43,464 nt of DNA from Planctomycetales bacterium (GTDB lineage Bacteria > Planctomycetota > JAKEIC01). Below the pieces are notes generated by a model. It searched no databases, was not told the DNA's origin, and saw only the letters and a program-made list of their open reading frames with translations. Positions 24,057 to 30,882 of this stretch are shown here, piece by piece. The stretch's first letter is position 1, and each line of letters starts with the position of its first letter. The stretch covers positions 1-43,464 of the forward strand of contig JAKEIC010000020.1 of NCBI GenBank assembly GCA_022614695.1, given 5' to 3'. The translations under genes were made by a program, and so were the position numbers.

Positions 24057-24521
24057 ATGCCGTACCAGCCGAAGGGCCGGACCTTCGACGAGTTCGCGGC
24101 CGGCGAGACCTTCACGACCGCGTCCCGCACGATCACGGAGGCCGACGTCGTGAACTTCGCCGGGCTCTCGGGCGATTTCAACCCGCTCCACACGGACGCG
24201 GAGGCCGCCAAGGGGACGATCTTCAAGGAGCGCATCGCCCACGGGATGCTGGTCGCCTCCGTCGCGACCGGGCTCGCGAACGCGCTCGGGATCTTCGAGG
24301 GGACGACCCTCGCGCTCCTCCAGGTGACCCACAAGTTCACGGGGCCCGTCAAGTTCGGCGACACGGTCCACATGGAAATGGTGGTCGCCGAGAAGAAGGA
24401 GACGGCGAAGCCCGACCGCGGGATCCTGATCCTCAAGAACGTCGTCCGGAACCAGGCCGGCGCGTCGGTGCTCGAGGGGGAGTGGACGGTGATGATGCGG
24501 CGGGGAGCCAAGACCGCGTAG
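24057..24521 (+). CDS. MaoC-like (R)-specific enoyl hydratase/dehydratase
   Basis: 154 aa, single hot-dog domain. The hydratase signature is GDFNPLHTDAEAAK followed by RIAHGMLVASVATGL, with the catalytic Asp and His; FTGPVKFGDTVHMEMVV is the usual next strand pair. The ATG has GGAAGGAGG at a good distance. Such enzymes hydrate trans-2-enoyl-CoA to (R)-3-hydroxyacyl-CoA, or dehydrate in reverse. The next gene, 8 nt later, is a FabG-type reductase that would use the same (R)-3-hydroxyacyl unit, so both probably serve fatty acid or polyhydroxyalkanoate-type metabolism in the cytosol. Confidence 0.9.
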   Translation: MPYQPKGRTFDEFAAGETFTTASRTITEADVVNFAGLSGDFNPLHTDAEAAKGTIFKERIAHGMLVASVATGLANALGIFEGTTLALLQVTHKFTGPVKFGDTVHMEMVVAEKKETAKPDRGILILKNVVRNQAGASVLEGEWTVMMRRGAKTA

Positions 24522-24529
24522 GAGGGCGC

Positions 24530-25273
24530 ATGCGCCTGAACGACAAGATCGCCATCGTGACCGGGGCGGGGTCCGGGATCGGGAAGGCCACCGCGCTCAG
24601 GTTCGCGTCGGAGGGCGCCGTCGTCGTCTGCGCCGACGTGAACGAGGCGGCGGCGGCCGCCACGGCGGCCGAGATCGAGAAGGCCGAGGGGAAGGCGCGG
24701 CCGCAGAAGGTGGACGTGTCCGACGCCGGCTCGGCCGAGGCGCTCGTGAAGGAGACCCTCGCGCGGCACAAGCGACTCGACGTCCTCATCAACAACGCCG
24801 GCATCAACCGCGACGCCGCGATGAAGAAGATGGCGAAGGACCAGTGGGACGCCGTGATCTCGGTGAACCTCACCGGCACCTACAACGTCTGTCGCGCGGC
24901 GATGATGCCGATGATCGAGCAGAACTCGGGCCGGATCGTGAACACGGCCTCGATCGCCGTGCTCGGGAACTTCGGGCAGGCGAACTACGCCGCGAGCAAG
25001 GCGGGCGTGATCGGGCTCACGCGGACGATGGCCCTCGAGCTGGCGCGCCACAAGGTGACGGTGAACGCGATCGCTCCGGGGGCGGTGGACACGCCCATGA
25101 CCGCGGGGATCCCCCCCGAGGCGAAGGAGCAGCTCGTGAAGAGGATCCCCCTCGGCCGGATGGCGAGGCCCGAGGAGATCGCGGGGCTGCACCTCTTCCT
25201 CGCGAGCGACGAGGCGGCCTACATCACGGGGCAGGTGATCTTCGTGGACGGCGGGCTCTCGGTCGGGGCCTAG
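24530..25273 (+). CDS. fabG: 3-oxoacyl-(ACP/CoA) reductase, SDR family (FabG-like)
   Basis: 247 aa, the classical FabG length. The cofactor motif is VTGAGSGIGKATALRFA; ADVNE near residue 38 favours either NAD or NADP; LINNAGINRD is the structural NNAG; the catalytic set is the Ser in TASIAVLGN, then YAASK near 153-157. The C-terminus VTGQVI-like block reads AYITGQVIFVDGGLS. It reduces 3-oxoacyl thioesters to (R)-3-hydroxyacyl thioesters. ATG at 24530 with GGAGGG just upstream, 8 nt after MaoC, so the pair is an operon. FabG, PhaB and other SDR reductases cannot be told apart here. Confidence 0.9.
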   Translation: MRLNDKIAIVTGAGSGIGKATALRFASEGAVVVCADVNEAAAAATAAEIEKAEGKARPQKVDVSDAGSAEALVKETLARHKRLDVLINNAGINRDAAMKKMAKDQWDAVISVNLTGTYNVCRAAMMPMIEQNSGRIVNTASIAVLGNFGQANYAASKAGVIGLTRTMALELARHKVTVNAIAPGAVDTPMTAGIPPEAKEQLVKRIPLGRMARPEEIAGLHLFLASDEAAYITGQVIFVDGGLSVGA

Positions 25274-25276
25274 CCG

Positions 25277-26356
25277 GTGGCCGCGCGCGCGCCCCGGTCC
25301 CTCGCCGACCGGATCTTCCTCGGCATGCTCCTCGTCTGCGGGCCGCTCGCGCTCGCGAGCCCGCTCTTCTCGCACGGGGTCCCCGTCTTCGTCCTCTGCT
25401 GTCTCGCGATCCTGCCCCTCGCCCGCACCATGGGCGAGGCGACCGAGGCGCTCGCCCACAAGCTGGGGTCGGGGATCGGCGGGCTCCTGAACGCCACGTT
25501 CGGGAACGCCGCCGAGCTGATCCTGGCGCTCGCGGCGCTCCACGCCGGCAAGGTCCAGGTCGTGAAGGCCTCGCTCACGGGCTCGATCCTCGGGAACCTC
25601 CTCCTCATTCTCGGCGTCGCCATGCTCGCCGGAGGGATCCGGCGCGAGAAGCAGAAGTTCAACCCGACCGCCGCGATGGCCGGGATGAACCTGCTCTTCC
25701 TCGCCCTCGTCGCGATCGGCATCCCGGACGCCTTCCACCTGGCCGGGGGGAGGGACGCCGTCCGCATCCTGCCGAAGCTCTCGGTCGGCATCGCCGTCGT
25801 GATGCTCGGGGTCTACGTGCTCTCGCTCCTCTTCGCGATCCGCACCCACGCCCACCTCTACACGGACGCCCCCGAGGTGGCGGGGCACGCCCCGTGGGCC
25901 CCGAGGAAGGCGTTCGCCATCCTCCTCGCGGCGACGGTCGGCGTCGCCGTCGTCGCCGAGATCCTGATCCACGCCGTCGAGGACACGATCAAGACCCTCG
26001 GCTTCACCGAGACGTTCCTCGGCATCGTCGTGATCGCGATCGTCGGGAACGCGGCCGAGCACTCGACCGCCGTCCTCGTCGCGGTGAAGGACCGGATGAA
26101 CCTGGCCTTCAACATCGCGATCGAGTCCTCCAAGCAGATCGCCCTCTTCGTCGCGCCGGTGCTCGTCCTCGTCTCGCCGCTCTTCGGCCCGACGATGACG
26201 CTCGAGTTCACGCACATGGAGGTGCTCGGGATCGCCGTCGGGGTCGGCGCCGCGACGCTCGCCGCGCTCGACGGGGAGTCCAACTGGCTCGAGGGGGCGA
26301 TGCTGCTGGCGGTGTACGCGATCCTGGGCGTGACCTTCTTCTTCACGACGCCATAG
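25277..26356 (+). CDS. Calcium/proton (cation) antiporter, CaCA family
   Basis: 359 aa, GTG start 3 nt after the FabG stop. About ten to eleven helices with the two alpha-repeats of the CAX family: FGNAAELILALAAL with GSILGNLLLILG (first) and VGNAAEHSTAVLVA with ESSKQIALFVAPVLVL (second); the central Glu residues bind the ion. It exports Ca2+ (perhaps Na+ or K+) in exchange for protons across the inner membrane. It may be co-transcribed with MaoC-FabG although the role is unrelated. The stop codon sits in the loop of a strong hairpin (26336-26372), so the transcript probably ends here. Confidence 0.9.
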   Translation: MAARAPRSLADRIFLGMLLVCGPLALASPLFSHGVPVFVLCCLAILPLARTMGEATEALAHKLGSGIGGLLNATFGNAAELILALAALHAGKVQVVKASLTGSILGNLLLILGVAMLAGGIRREKQKFNPTAAMAGMNLLFLALVAIGIPDAFHLAGGRDAVRILPKLSVGIAVVMLGVYVLSLLFAIRTHAHLYTDAPEVAGHAPWAPRKAFAILLAATVGVAVVAEILIHAVEDTIKTLGFTETFLGIVVIAIVGNAAEHSTAVLVAVKDRMNLAFNIAIESSKQIALFVAPVLVLVSPLFGPTMTLEFTHMEVLGIAVGVGAATLAALDGESNWLEGAMLLAVYAILGVTFFFTTP

Positions 26357-26372
26357 GCGTCGTGAGGAAGAA
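26336..26372 (+). terminator. Hairpin spanning the antiporter stop codon
   Basis: TTCTTCTTCACGACGCC (26336-26352) pairs with 26356-26372 with 16 of 17 matches around the 3-nt loop ATA; the stop TAG is in loop and stem. No T-run follows, so it would be a factor-assisted terminator or an mRNA-end protector. Confidence 0.55.
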
Positions 26373-26420
26373 CGCGGGCGGCGCGCCGGAACCCAGGTCC
26401 CGCGCGTAACCGTCGGCTCA

Positions 26421-26505
26421 CTTTGGATGGGGGGCGGCTCCGCGGACTCCGCCTCCACCCCATTGCTCGCTGCGCTCGCCCCCCCTCGTCGCGCTTCGCG
26501 CTCCT
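26421..26505. repeat. Palindrome-rich intergenic repeat, copy B
   Basis: CTTTGGATGGGGGG, then CGCTGCGCTCG, a C-run, TCGTCGCGCTTCGCGCTC. It shares its layout and core blocks with 18219-18297, and G-run and C-run can pair. Confidence 0.5.
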
Positions 26506-26537
26506 GTCTTGGCGGGCGCGCCCCTCGCCGCGTCCGC

Positions 26538-26543
26538 TAGAAT
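26538..26543 (+). promoter_or_regulatory. -10 box (TAGAAT) for the CAP-domain gene, leaderless type
   Basis: TAGAAT is followed by 7 nt and the ATG at 26551. There is no Shine-Dalgarno and no clear -35 box. Confidence 0.5.
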
Positions 26544-26550
26544 CGCCTCG

Positions 26551-27897
26551 ATGTCTCGCGGGCTCCTGGCCCTCGGGTTCGTCGCCCTCGCGGGAGCGGC
26601 GGCGACGGCGGACACGCTCTACCTGACGGACGGCCGCATCCTCCGCGGGCGGGTCGAGCGACTCGAGAAGGACTCGCGGCTGAAGCTCGTCCTCCCGCAC
26701 GGCGCCGTGACGTTTTCCGCCTCGGAGGTCTTGCGGTACGAGGGGGGGCCGGCCGCGCGCGCGGCCTACGAGCGGCGGAAGGCCGACGCCGCCGCGGCCG
26801 GGGAGCCGGACCACGCGGCGCTCGGGCGGTTCTGCGAGGCCGAGGGACTCACGGAGGAGGCGCGGGCGGAGTACCGGCTGGCGCTCGCGGCCGACCCGGC
26901 CGCGGCCGAGCCGCTCGCCCGGCTCTCCGCGCTCACGGTCGCCGACCTTGCCCTGGAACTCTCCTCGGCCGCCGAGGCCGACCGGCCCGAGATCCTCGCG
27001 GCGATCCGCGCCCACGGGGACCGCGCGGCGGAGGGGCTGCGCCGCGCCTTCGACCTCCGGATGACCCTCGCCCGCGAGCACCTGGCCGGAGGGGCCGCCG
27101 CGTCGCTCCCCGACAGGGTGCGGAAGCTCTTCCTCGAGAAGAAGCAGGCTCTCCTCGCCGCGGTCGCGAACCCGGGCTACGTCGAGGGGGGCGCCGAGGA
27201 GGCGCGGCGGGTGGCGCGGCTCGGGTTCGAGGTGCGGGCGCTCGCGAGGAGGTCGGACCTCTCCGCCGCGCTCGCGGCGGACCCGGTCCTCGAGCGTCAC
27301 CTCGCGGCGCTCCACGTCCTCGCCTCCGGCATCGGCGAGGCGGCCGGAGCGGCGGGCCACCCGAAGTCGCAGATCGAGAGACTCCTCGACCCCCTCCGAG
27401 AGTCCCTCGCCTCGACCAACCGTCTCGGCGAGTCCGGCAGCCCCGCCGCCTCGAACGCAGCGGTCGGGAGGGACAACGACGCGGACCTCGCGAAGCTCAT
27501 TCCCCACGAGCGCGCCGGGATCGAGGCCGTCAACGGCTACCGGGAGCTCCTGGGGCTCCCGATCCTCCGGGTGGAGCTGCGACTGGTCGAGGCCTCGCGC
27601 GGACACGTCAAGGCCATGCTCGAGCGCCGCTTCTTCGAGCACGAGTCCCCGGTGCCCGGCCACCGCACGCCCTGGGACCGTGCCGTGAAGGCGGGCTATC
27701 CCGCGCTCACGATCGGCGAGAACCTCGCCCAGCAGATCGGCGCCCCGCTCGATGCGGAGGGCGCGCTGCGCGCCTGGATCTCGAGCCCCGCCCACCACGC
27801 CAACATGCTCAAGCGGAAGTACGTCCACATCGGCATCGGGATGGACCGCGACACCTGGGTCCTCCTGCTCGGAATCCCCCGCGCCGGTAAGGGTTAG
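26551..27897 (+). CDS. Secreted CAP/SCP-domain protein
   Basis: 448 aa. A signal peptide (LLALGFVALAGAAATA) precedes a short beta domain, TLYLTDGRILRGRVERLEK followed by AVTFSASEVLRYEG, of a kind common at the start of planctomycete exported proteins. The middle is helical. The C-terminal CAP (cysteine-rich secretory/PR-1) domain begins near residue 318: VNGYRELLGLPILRVELRLV, SRGHVKAMLERRFFEHESP, IGENLAQQ, and AWISSPAHHANMLKRKYVHI. The CAP histidines and glutamates are present. Bacterial CAP domains bind sterol- or lipid-like molecules or act on the envelope; the role is unknown. Upstream 'MAG...' codons in frame lack support, and TAGAAT supports the ATG at 26551. Confidence 0.85.
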   Translation: MSRGLLALGFVALAGAAATADTLYLTDGRILRGRVERLEKDSRLKLVLPHGAVTFSASEVLRYEGGPAARAAYERRKADAAAAGEPDHAALGRFCEAEGLTEEARAEYRLALAADPAAAEPLARLSALTVADLALELSSAAEADRPEILAAIRAHGDRAAEGLRRAFDLRMTLAREHLAGGAAASLPDRVRKLFLEKKQALLAAVANPGYVEGGAEEARRVARLGFEVRALARRSDLSAALAADPVLERHLAALHVLASGIGEAAGAAGHPKSQIERLLDPLRESLASTNRLGESGSPAASNAAVGRDNDADLAKLIPHERAGIEAVNGYRELLGLPILRVELRLVEASRGHVKAMLERRFFEHESPVPGHRTPWDRAVKAGYPALTIGENLAQQIGAPLDAEGALRAWISSPAHHANMLKRKYVHIGIGMDRDTWVLLLGIPRAGKG

Positions 27898-27914
27898 GGA
27901 GAGCCGGATTTCCT

Positions 27915-27944
27915 TTGACACACCCCAGCGCCTAGGGGCATCAT
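27915..27944 (+). promoter_or_regulatory. Sigma-70-type promoter before the 100-aa gene
   Basis: TTGACA (27915-27920), an 18-nt spacer and CATCAT (27939-27944). The start at 27999 has its own GGAGG, so this transcript has a normal leader of roughly 45-50 nt. Confidence 0.5.
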
Positions 27945-27998
27945 CCCGCCCCGCCCCCAAGGGATTGTGGTCCATCGGGGGATTTACCGGAGGCGGCC

Positions 27999-28301
27999 AT
28001 GACCGAAAAGAAGCGGACGATCACCCGGCAGATCATGCTCTCGCCCGAGCACCAGATGATCCTCAAGTACCTGGTGAGGCTCCTCGGGCATGGCGCCTCC
28101 CGGGACGAGATCGCATTGGCCCTGGAGCACGCCTTCAACGGCTTCACGATGCAGGATTCCCTCGCCATCCGCTCGCTCGTGGAGGAGGAGAGGAATCTCC
28201 CCCTCCTCGACGCGAGCCTCCGCGCGAGGACTCCCAGCCCGCTCGAGGTCTCGATCGGGCCGGGCGGCGCGCTGGTCGGCACGCGCCGGCTCGAGGTATA
28301 G
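27999..28301 (+). CDS. Small hypothetical protein (100 aa)
   Basis: ATG with CCGGAGG 7 nt upstream. The helical N-terminal half (ITRQIMLSPEHQMILKYLVR, DEIALALEHAFNGF) reads like a small regulatory or adaptor protein, but I do not recognise the family and no DNA-binding motif is clear. No signal or membrane segment. The stop overlaps a hairpin that carries TATACT in its loop, followed at once by the larC start, so the two may be co-expressed or separated by that structure. Confidence 0.65.
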   Translation: MTEKKRTITRQIMLSPEHQMILKYLVRLLGHGASRDEIALALEHAFNGFTMQDSLAIRSLVEEERNLPLLDASLRARTPSPLEVSIGPGGALVGTRRLEV

Positions 28302-28321
28302 CGGCGGTATACTCCGCCGCT
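28300..28321 (+). other. Hairpin between gene stop and larC start
   Basis: AGCGGCGG (28300-28307) pairs perfectly with CCGCCGCT (28314-28321). The loop is TATACT, itself a good -10 sequence 9 nt before the GTG at 28323. A GAGGT at 28293-28297 lies just outside the stem. Confidence 0.5.
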
Positions 28322-28322
28322 C

Positions 28323-29528
28323 GTGCGGATCGCCTACGCCGACTGCTCTCTCGCCGGCGCGAGCGGCGACATGTTCCTCGGGGCGCTCGTGGACGCGGGG
28401 CTTCCGATCGAGGAGCTCCGCCGCGACATCGCCTCGCTCGGGCTCCCGGGGCTCGATCTCTCCTCGGAAGGCGTCACGCGCGGGGGGCTCGCCGCCACGA
28501 AAGTCCACGTCACCGTCCAGGGGGAGAGCGCCGACCACCACCATTCGCACGAGCACCGGACGCTCCCCGAGATCGAGGGGATCATCGGGAAGAGCCCCCT
28601 CCCGGTCCCCGTGCGCGAGGCCGCCCGCAGGGTCTTCCGCCTCCTCGCCGAGGCCGAGGCCCGGGTCCATCGGACGACCCCCGAGGCGGTCCACTTCCAC
28701 GAGGTGGGCGCGTGGGACGCCATCGCGGACGTCGTCGGGACCTGCGCGGGGCTCCACCGGCTCGGGATCGCGACCGTGCGGGCCTCCCCGGTCGCGACCG
28801 GGCGCGGGACGACGAAGGGAGCCCACGGCGTGCTCCCGATCCCCCCGCCCGCGGTGGTGGAACTCCTCCGCGGCGTCCCGCTCCTCGATCCGGCGGTCCA
28901 GGGAGAGCTGACGACCCCGACCGGGGCCGCGCTCCTCGCCGGGCTCGCGAGCGGGTTCGGGGAGCGGCCGCCGATGGTCCTCGAGCGCTCCGGGTGCGGG
29001 GCGGGGACCGCCGAGCGCGCCGAGGTGCCGAACCTGCTGCGGCTGCTCGTGGGCGAGGCCTCGGAGGGGGCCGACTCCGACCGCGTGACGGTCCTCGAGA
29101 CGAACCTCGACGATTCGACCCCGCAGGCGGTCGGCTACCTCGTCGAGTCTCTCCTCGCGGCTGGCGCCCTAGACGTGACCGTGACACCCGCGCTCATGAA
29201 GAAGGGCCGCCCGGGTGTCGTCGTCCAGGCGCTCGCAGAGCCGGCGAAGGCGGGCGCGGTCGAGGACGCCCTCTTCCGCGAGTCGCCGACCTTCGGCGTC
29301 CGGCGCTGGGCGGCGGACCGGCGGGTCCTCCCGCGCGAGACGATCGAGGTCGAGACCCCCTACGGCAGGGTCCGCGTGAAGGTCGGCCGCCGCGAAGGGC
29401 AGGTCGTCCGCGTCGCGCCCGAGTACGAGGACTGCCGCGCGGCCGCTCGGGAGCGCGGCGTGCCGCTCGCGACGGTGACCGAGGCCGTCCGCGAGGCGGC
29501 GCGCGTGCGGCTGGGGCCTCGCGGGTAG
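28323..29528 (+). CDS. larC: LarC-like nickel-pincer cofactor biosynthesis protein
   Basis: 401 aa, GTG start. Family blocks: IAYADCSLAGASGDMFLGAL at the N-terminus, a His-rich loop DHHHSHEH near residue 75, then RVHRTTPEAVHFHEVGAWDA, GRGTTKGAHGVLPIPPPAV, and ETNLDDSTPQAVGYLVESLL with TPALMKKGRPGVVV in the C-terminal part. LarC inserts nickel (CTP-dependent) into the pyridinium pincer cofactor of lactate racemase and related enzymes. In Lactobacillus the gene needs a ribosomal frameshift; here the two parts are in one frame. LarA, LarB and LarE are not in the window. Its stop is inside the -10 box of the next gene. Confidence 0.9.
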   Translation: MRIAYADCSLAGASGDMFLGALVDAGLPIEELRRDIASLGLPGLDLSSEGVTRGGLAATKVHVTVQGESADHHHSHEHRTLPEIEGIIGKSPLPVPVREAARRVFRLLAEAEARVHRTTPEAVHFHEVGAWDAIADVVGTCAGLHRLGIATVRASPVATGRGTTKGAHGVLPIPPPAVVELLRGVPLLDPAVQGELTTPTGAALLAGLASGFGERPPMVLERSGCGAGTAERAEVPNLLRLLVGEASEGADSDRVTVLETNLDDSTPQAVGYLVESLLAAGALDVTVTPALMKKGRPGVVVQALAEPAKAGAVEDALFRESPTFGVRRWAADRRVLPRETIEVETPYGRVRVKVGRREGQVVRVAPEYEDCRAAARERGVPLATVTEAVREAARVRLGPRG

Positions 29529-29531
29529 GAT
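29526..29531 (+). promoter_or_regulatory. -10 box (TAGGAT) for secreted paralog 1, leaderless type
   Basis: TAGGAT begins with the larC stop codon and is followed by six bases and the GTG at 29538. No -35 box is clear. Confidence 0.4.
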
Positions 29532-29537
29532 CAGTTC

Positions 29538-30848
29538 GTGACCGCGGGCGGGGCCGCACGACTCTCCGTAGGACTCTGCGCCGCCGCCCTCCTCGCCCTC
29601 GGCGCCGCGGCTCCCGGCCAGGAGAAGGCCCCCGAGCTTCCGCTCGGGGAGGCGATCTGCGAGTACGGCTGCGAGTTCCGGCTGCCCGCGGGTGCCAAGG
29701 TGAACAAGCGGGTCGAGGACAAGCAGACGACCTGGTATCAGTGGGACCCTCCCGGGTCCGTCGGCGGCGCTATCCTCTTCTGGGCCGCGCCCGGCGAACC
29801 CGACCCCCGCGCCACGCTCCGGGATAACGAGTCGAGGCTCGCCGCCGAGGGGGGCAAGATCGTGTCCCGGTCGGCCCGATTCGACCCCCGCACGGGCGCC
29901 TCGCTCTGGTTCATCACCGAGTTCCGGGCCAAGGATCCCCCGTCCGCGATGGCCGCCTACTATTTCAACAACCGCGGACGGACGTGCATGTTCAACTTCG
30001 ACTATACGATCGTCGCGTCCGACGCCTGGCGCCCGGCGATTGCGCGGGTCCTCGCCTCCTTCCGCGTACGCACCGCACCGACCGGCTGGCTGGATCCGCC
30101 GGACCCGCCCGAGAAAGTCGAGGAGCCCGGCCTCTCACTCACATTCGCCCAGGCCATTCCGCCGCCCCGCCGGAAGCCCGTCGTCGAGGACCTCCGCGCC
30201 GCGCTCGCCCTCGCCCGCGAACTCACGGGGGGGCCCGAGCCCCCGAACCCGATCCGGGTCCACGTCTTCCCGGACGAGTCCTTCGTGAAGGAGAGGATGG
30301 CGGGCGCGCCCTACCCCGTGCCCGCCGCCACCTACATCCCGGAGGGACGGCTCCTCGTCACCCACGCCCGGGACCCGAAGCCCTCCCCCGAGGCGTTCGC
30401 GAGCCGGTTCGAGGCGGTGCTTGCCGCCTACCGGGACGCGTGGCTCGGAACTCCCCACGGGCTCGTGCCCTGGCTCGAGGCGGCGCTCCGCGAGGGCGCG
30501 CGCGCCGCCCGACGGAAGGGCGAGAAGGCGACCCTCGAGCGGGCCGCGTCGCCGCATGCCTCCTGGCTCAAGAAGGGCTGGAAGAAGGCCGCGTGGCCCG
30601 CCGTCGGGGACGTCCTGCGCGGGGACCCGGCGAAGCTCGAATTCGCGCAGGACACCCTCTCGGCGTACGTCCTCGGCCTCCTGCTCGCCGCGACACAGTC
30701 CAAGGACGAGCGGATCGCGGGGCTCCTCCCGAGGTACTTCGCGACGTTCCGCGACACTTGCGATGCGGACCGCGCGCTCGCCGCGGCGCTCGAGGGCGTG
30801 GATTTCCCGAAGCTCCACGCCGAGGCGGTGGCGGCGCTCAAGGGTTGA
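29538..30848 (+). CDS. Secreted protein, degenerate gluzincin-like family (paralog 1)
   Basis: 436 aa with a signal peptide (LSVGLCAAALLALGAAAPG). An N-terminal beta region (EFRLPAGAKVNK to ASFRVRTAP) includes FDPRTGAS. A C-terminal helical part has ALALARELTGGPEPPNP, VHVFPDESFVKERMAG and IPEGRLLVTHA. Near residues 290-320 SRFEAVLAAYRDAWLG is followed by GLVPWLEAALREGARA. This is the position where peptidase-MA/DUF1570-type gluzincins have HExxH and then 'P.WL.EGLA', but both histidines are absent. The two paralogs at 36573 and 37928 share these blocks. I infer a non-catalytic relative of a zinc peptidase; function unknown. It is downstream of larC, with TAGGAT at 29526-29531. Confidence 0.7.
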   Translation: MTAGGAARLSVGLCAAALLALGAAAPGQEKAPELPLGEAICEYGCEFRLPAGAKVNKRVEDKQTTWYQWDPPGSVGGAILFWAAPGEPDPRATLRDNESRLAAEGGKIVSRSARFDPRTGASLWFITEFRAKDPPSAMAAYYFNNRGRTCMFNFDYTIVASDAWRPAIARVLASFRVRTAPTGWLDPPDPPEKVEEPGLSLTFAQAIPPPRRKPVVEDLRAALALARELTGGPEPPNPIRVHVFPDESFVKERMAGAPYPVPAATYIPEGRLLVTHARDPKPSPEAFASRFEAVLAAYRDAWLGTPHGLVPWLEAALREGARAARRKGEKATLERAASPHASWLKKGWKKAAWPAVGDVLRGDPAKLEFAQDTLSAYVLGLLLAATQSKDERIAGLLPRYFATFRDTCDADRALAAALEGVDFPKLHAEAVAALKG

Positions 30849-30882
30849 GCGGAGGCGCCGGGCGGCGTATAGAGAAGCGCCC

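Noticed and set aside
23162-26458. 1098-codon open frame on the minus strand
   Set aside because: It covers XdhC, MaoC, FabG and the antiporter in antisense and shows no domain; a codon-bias shadow.
28543-28557. His-rich repeat in larC
   Set aside because: A histidine-rich loop is a normal feature of LarC nickel-binding proteins.
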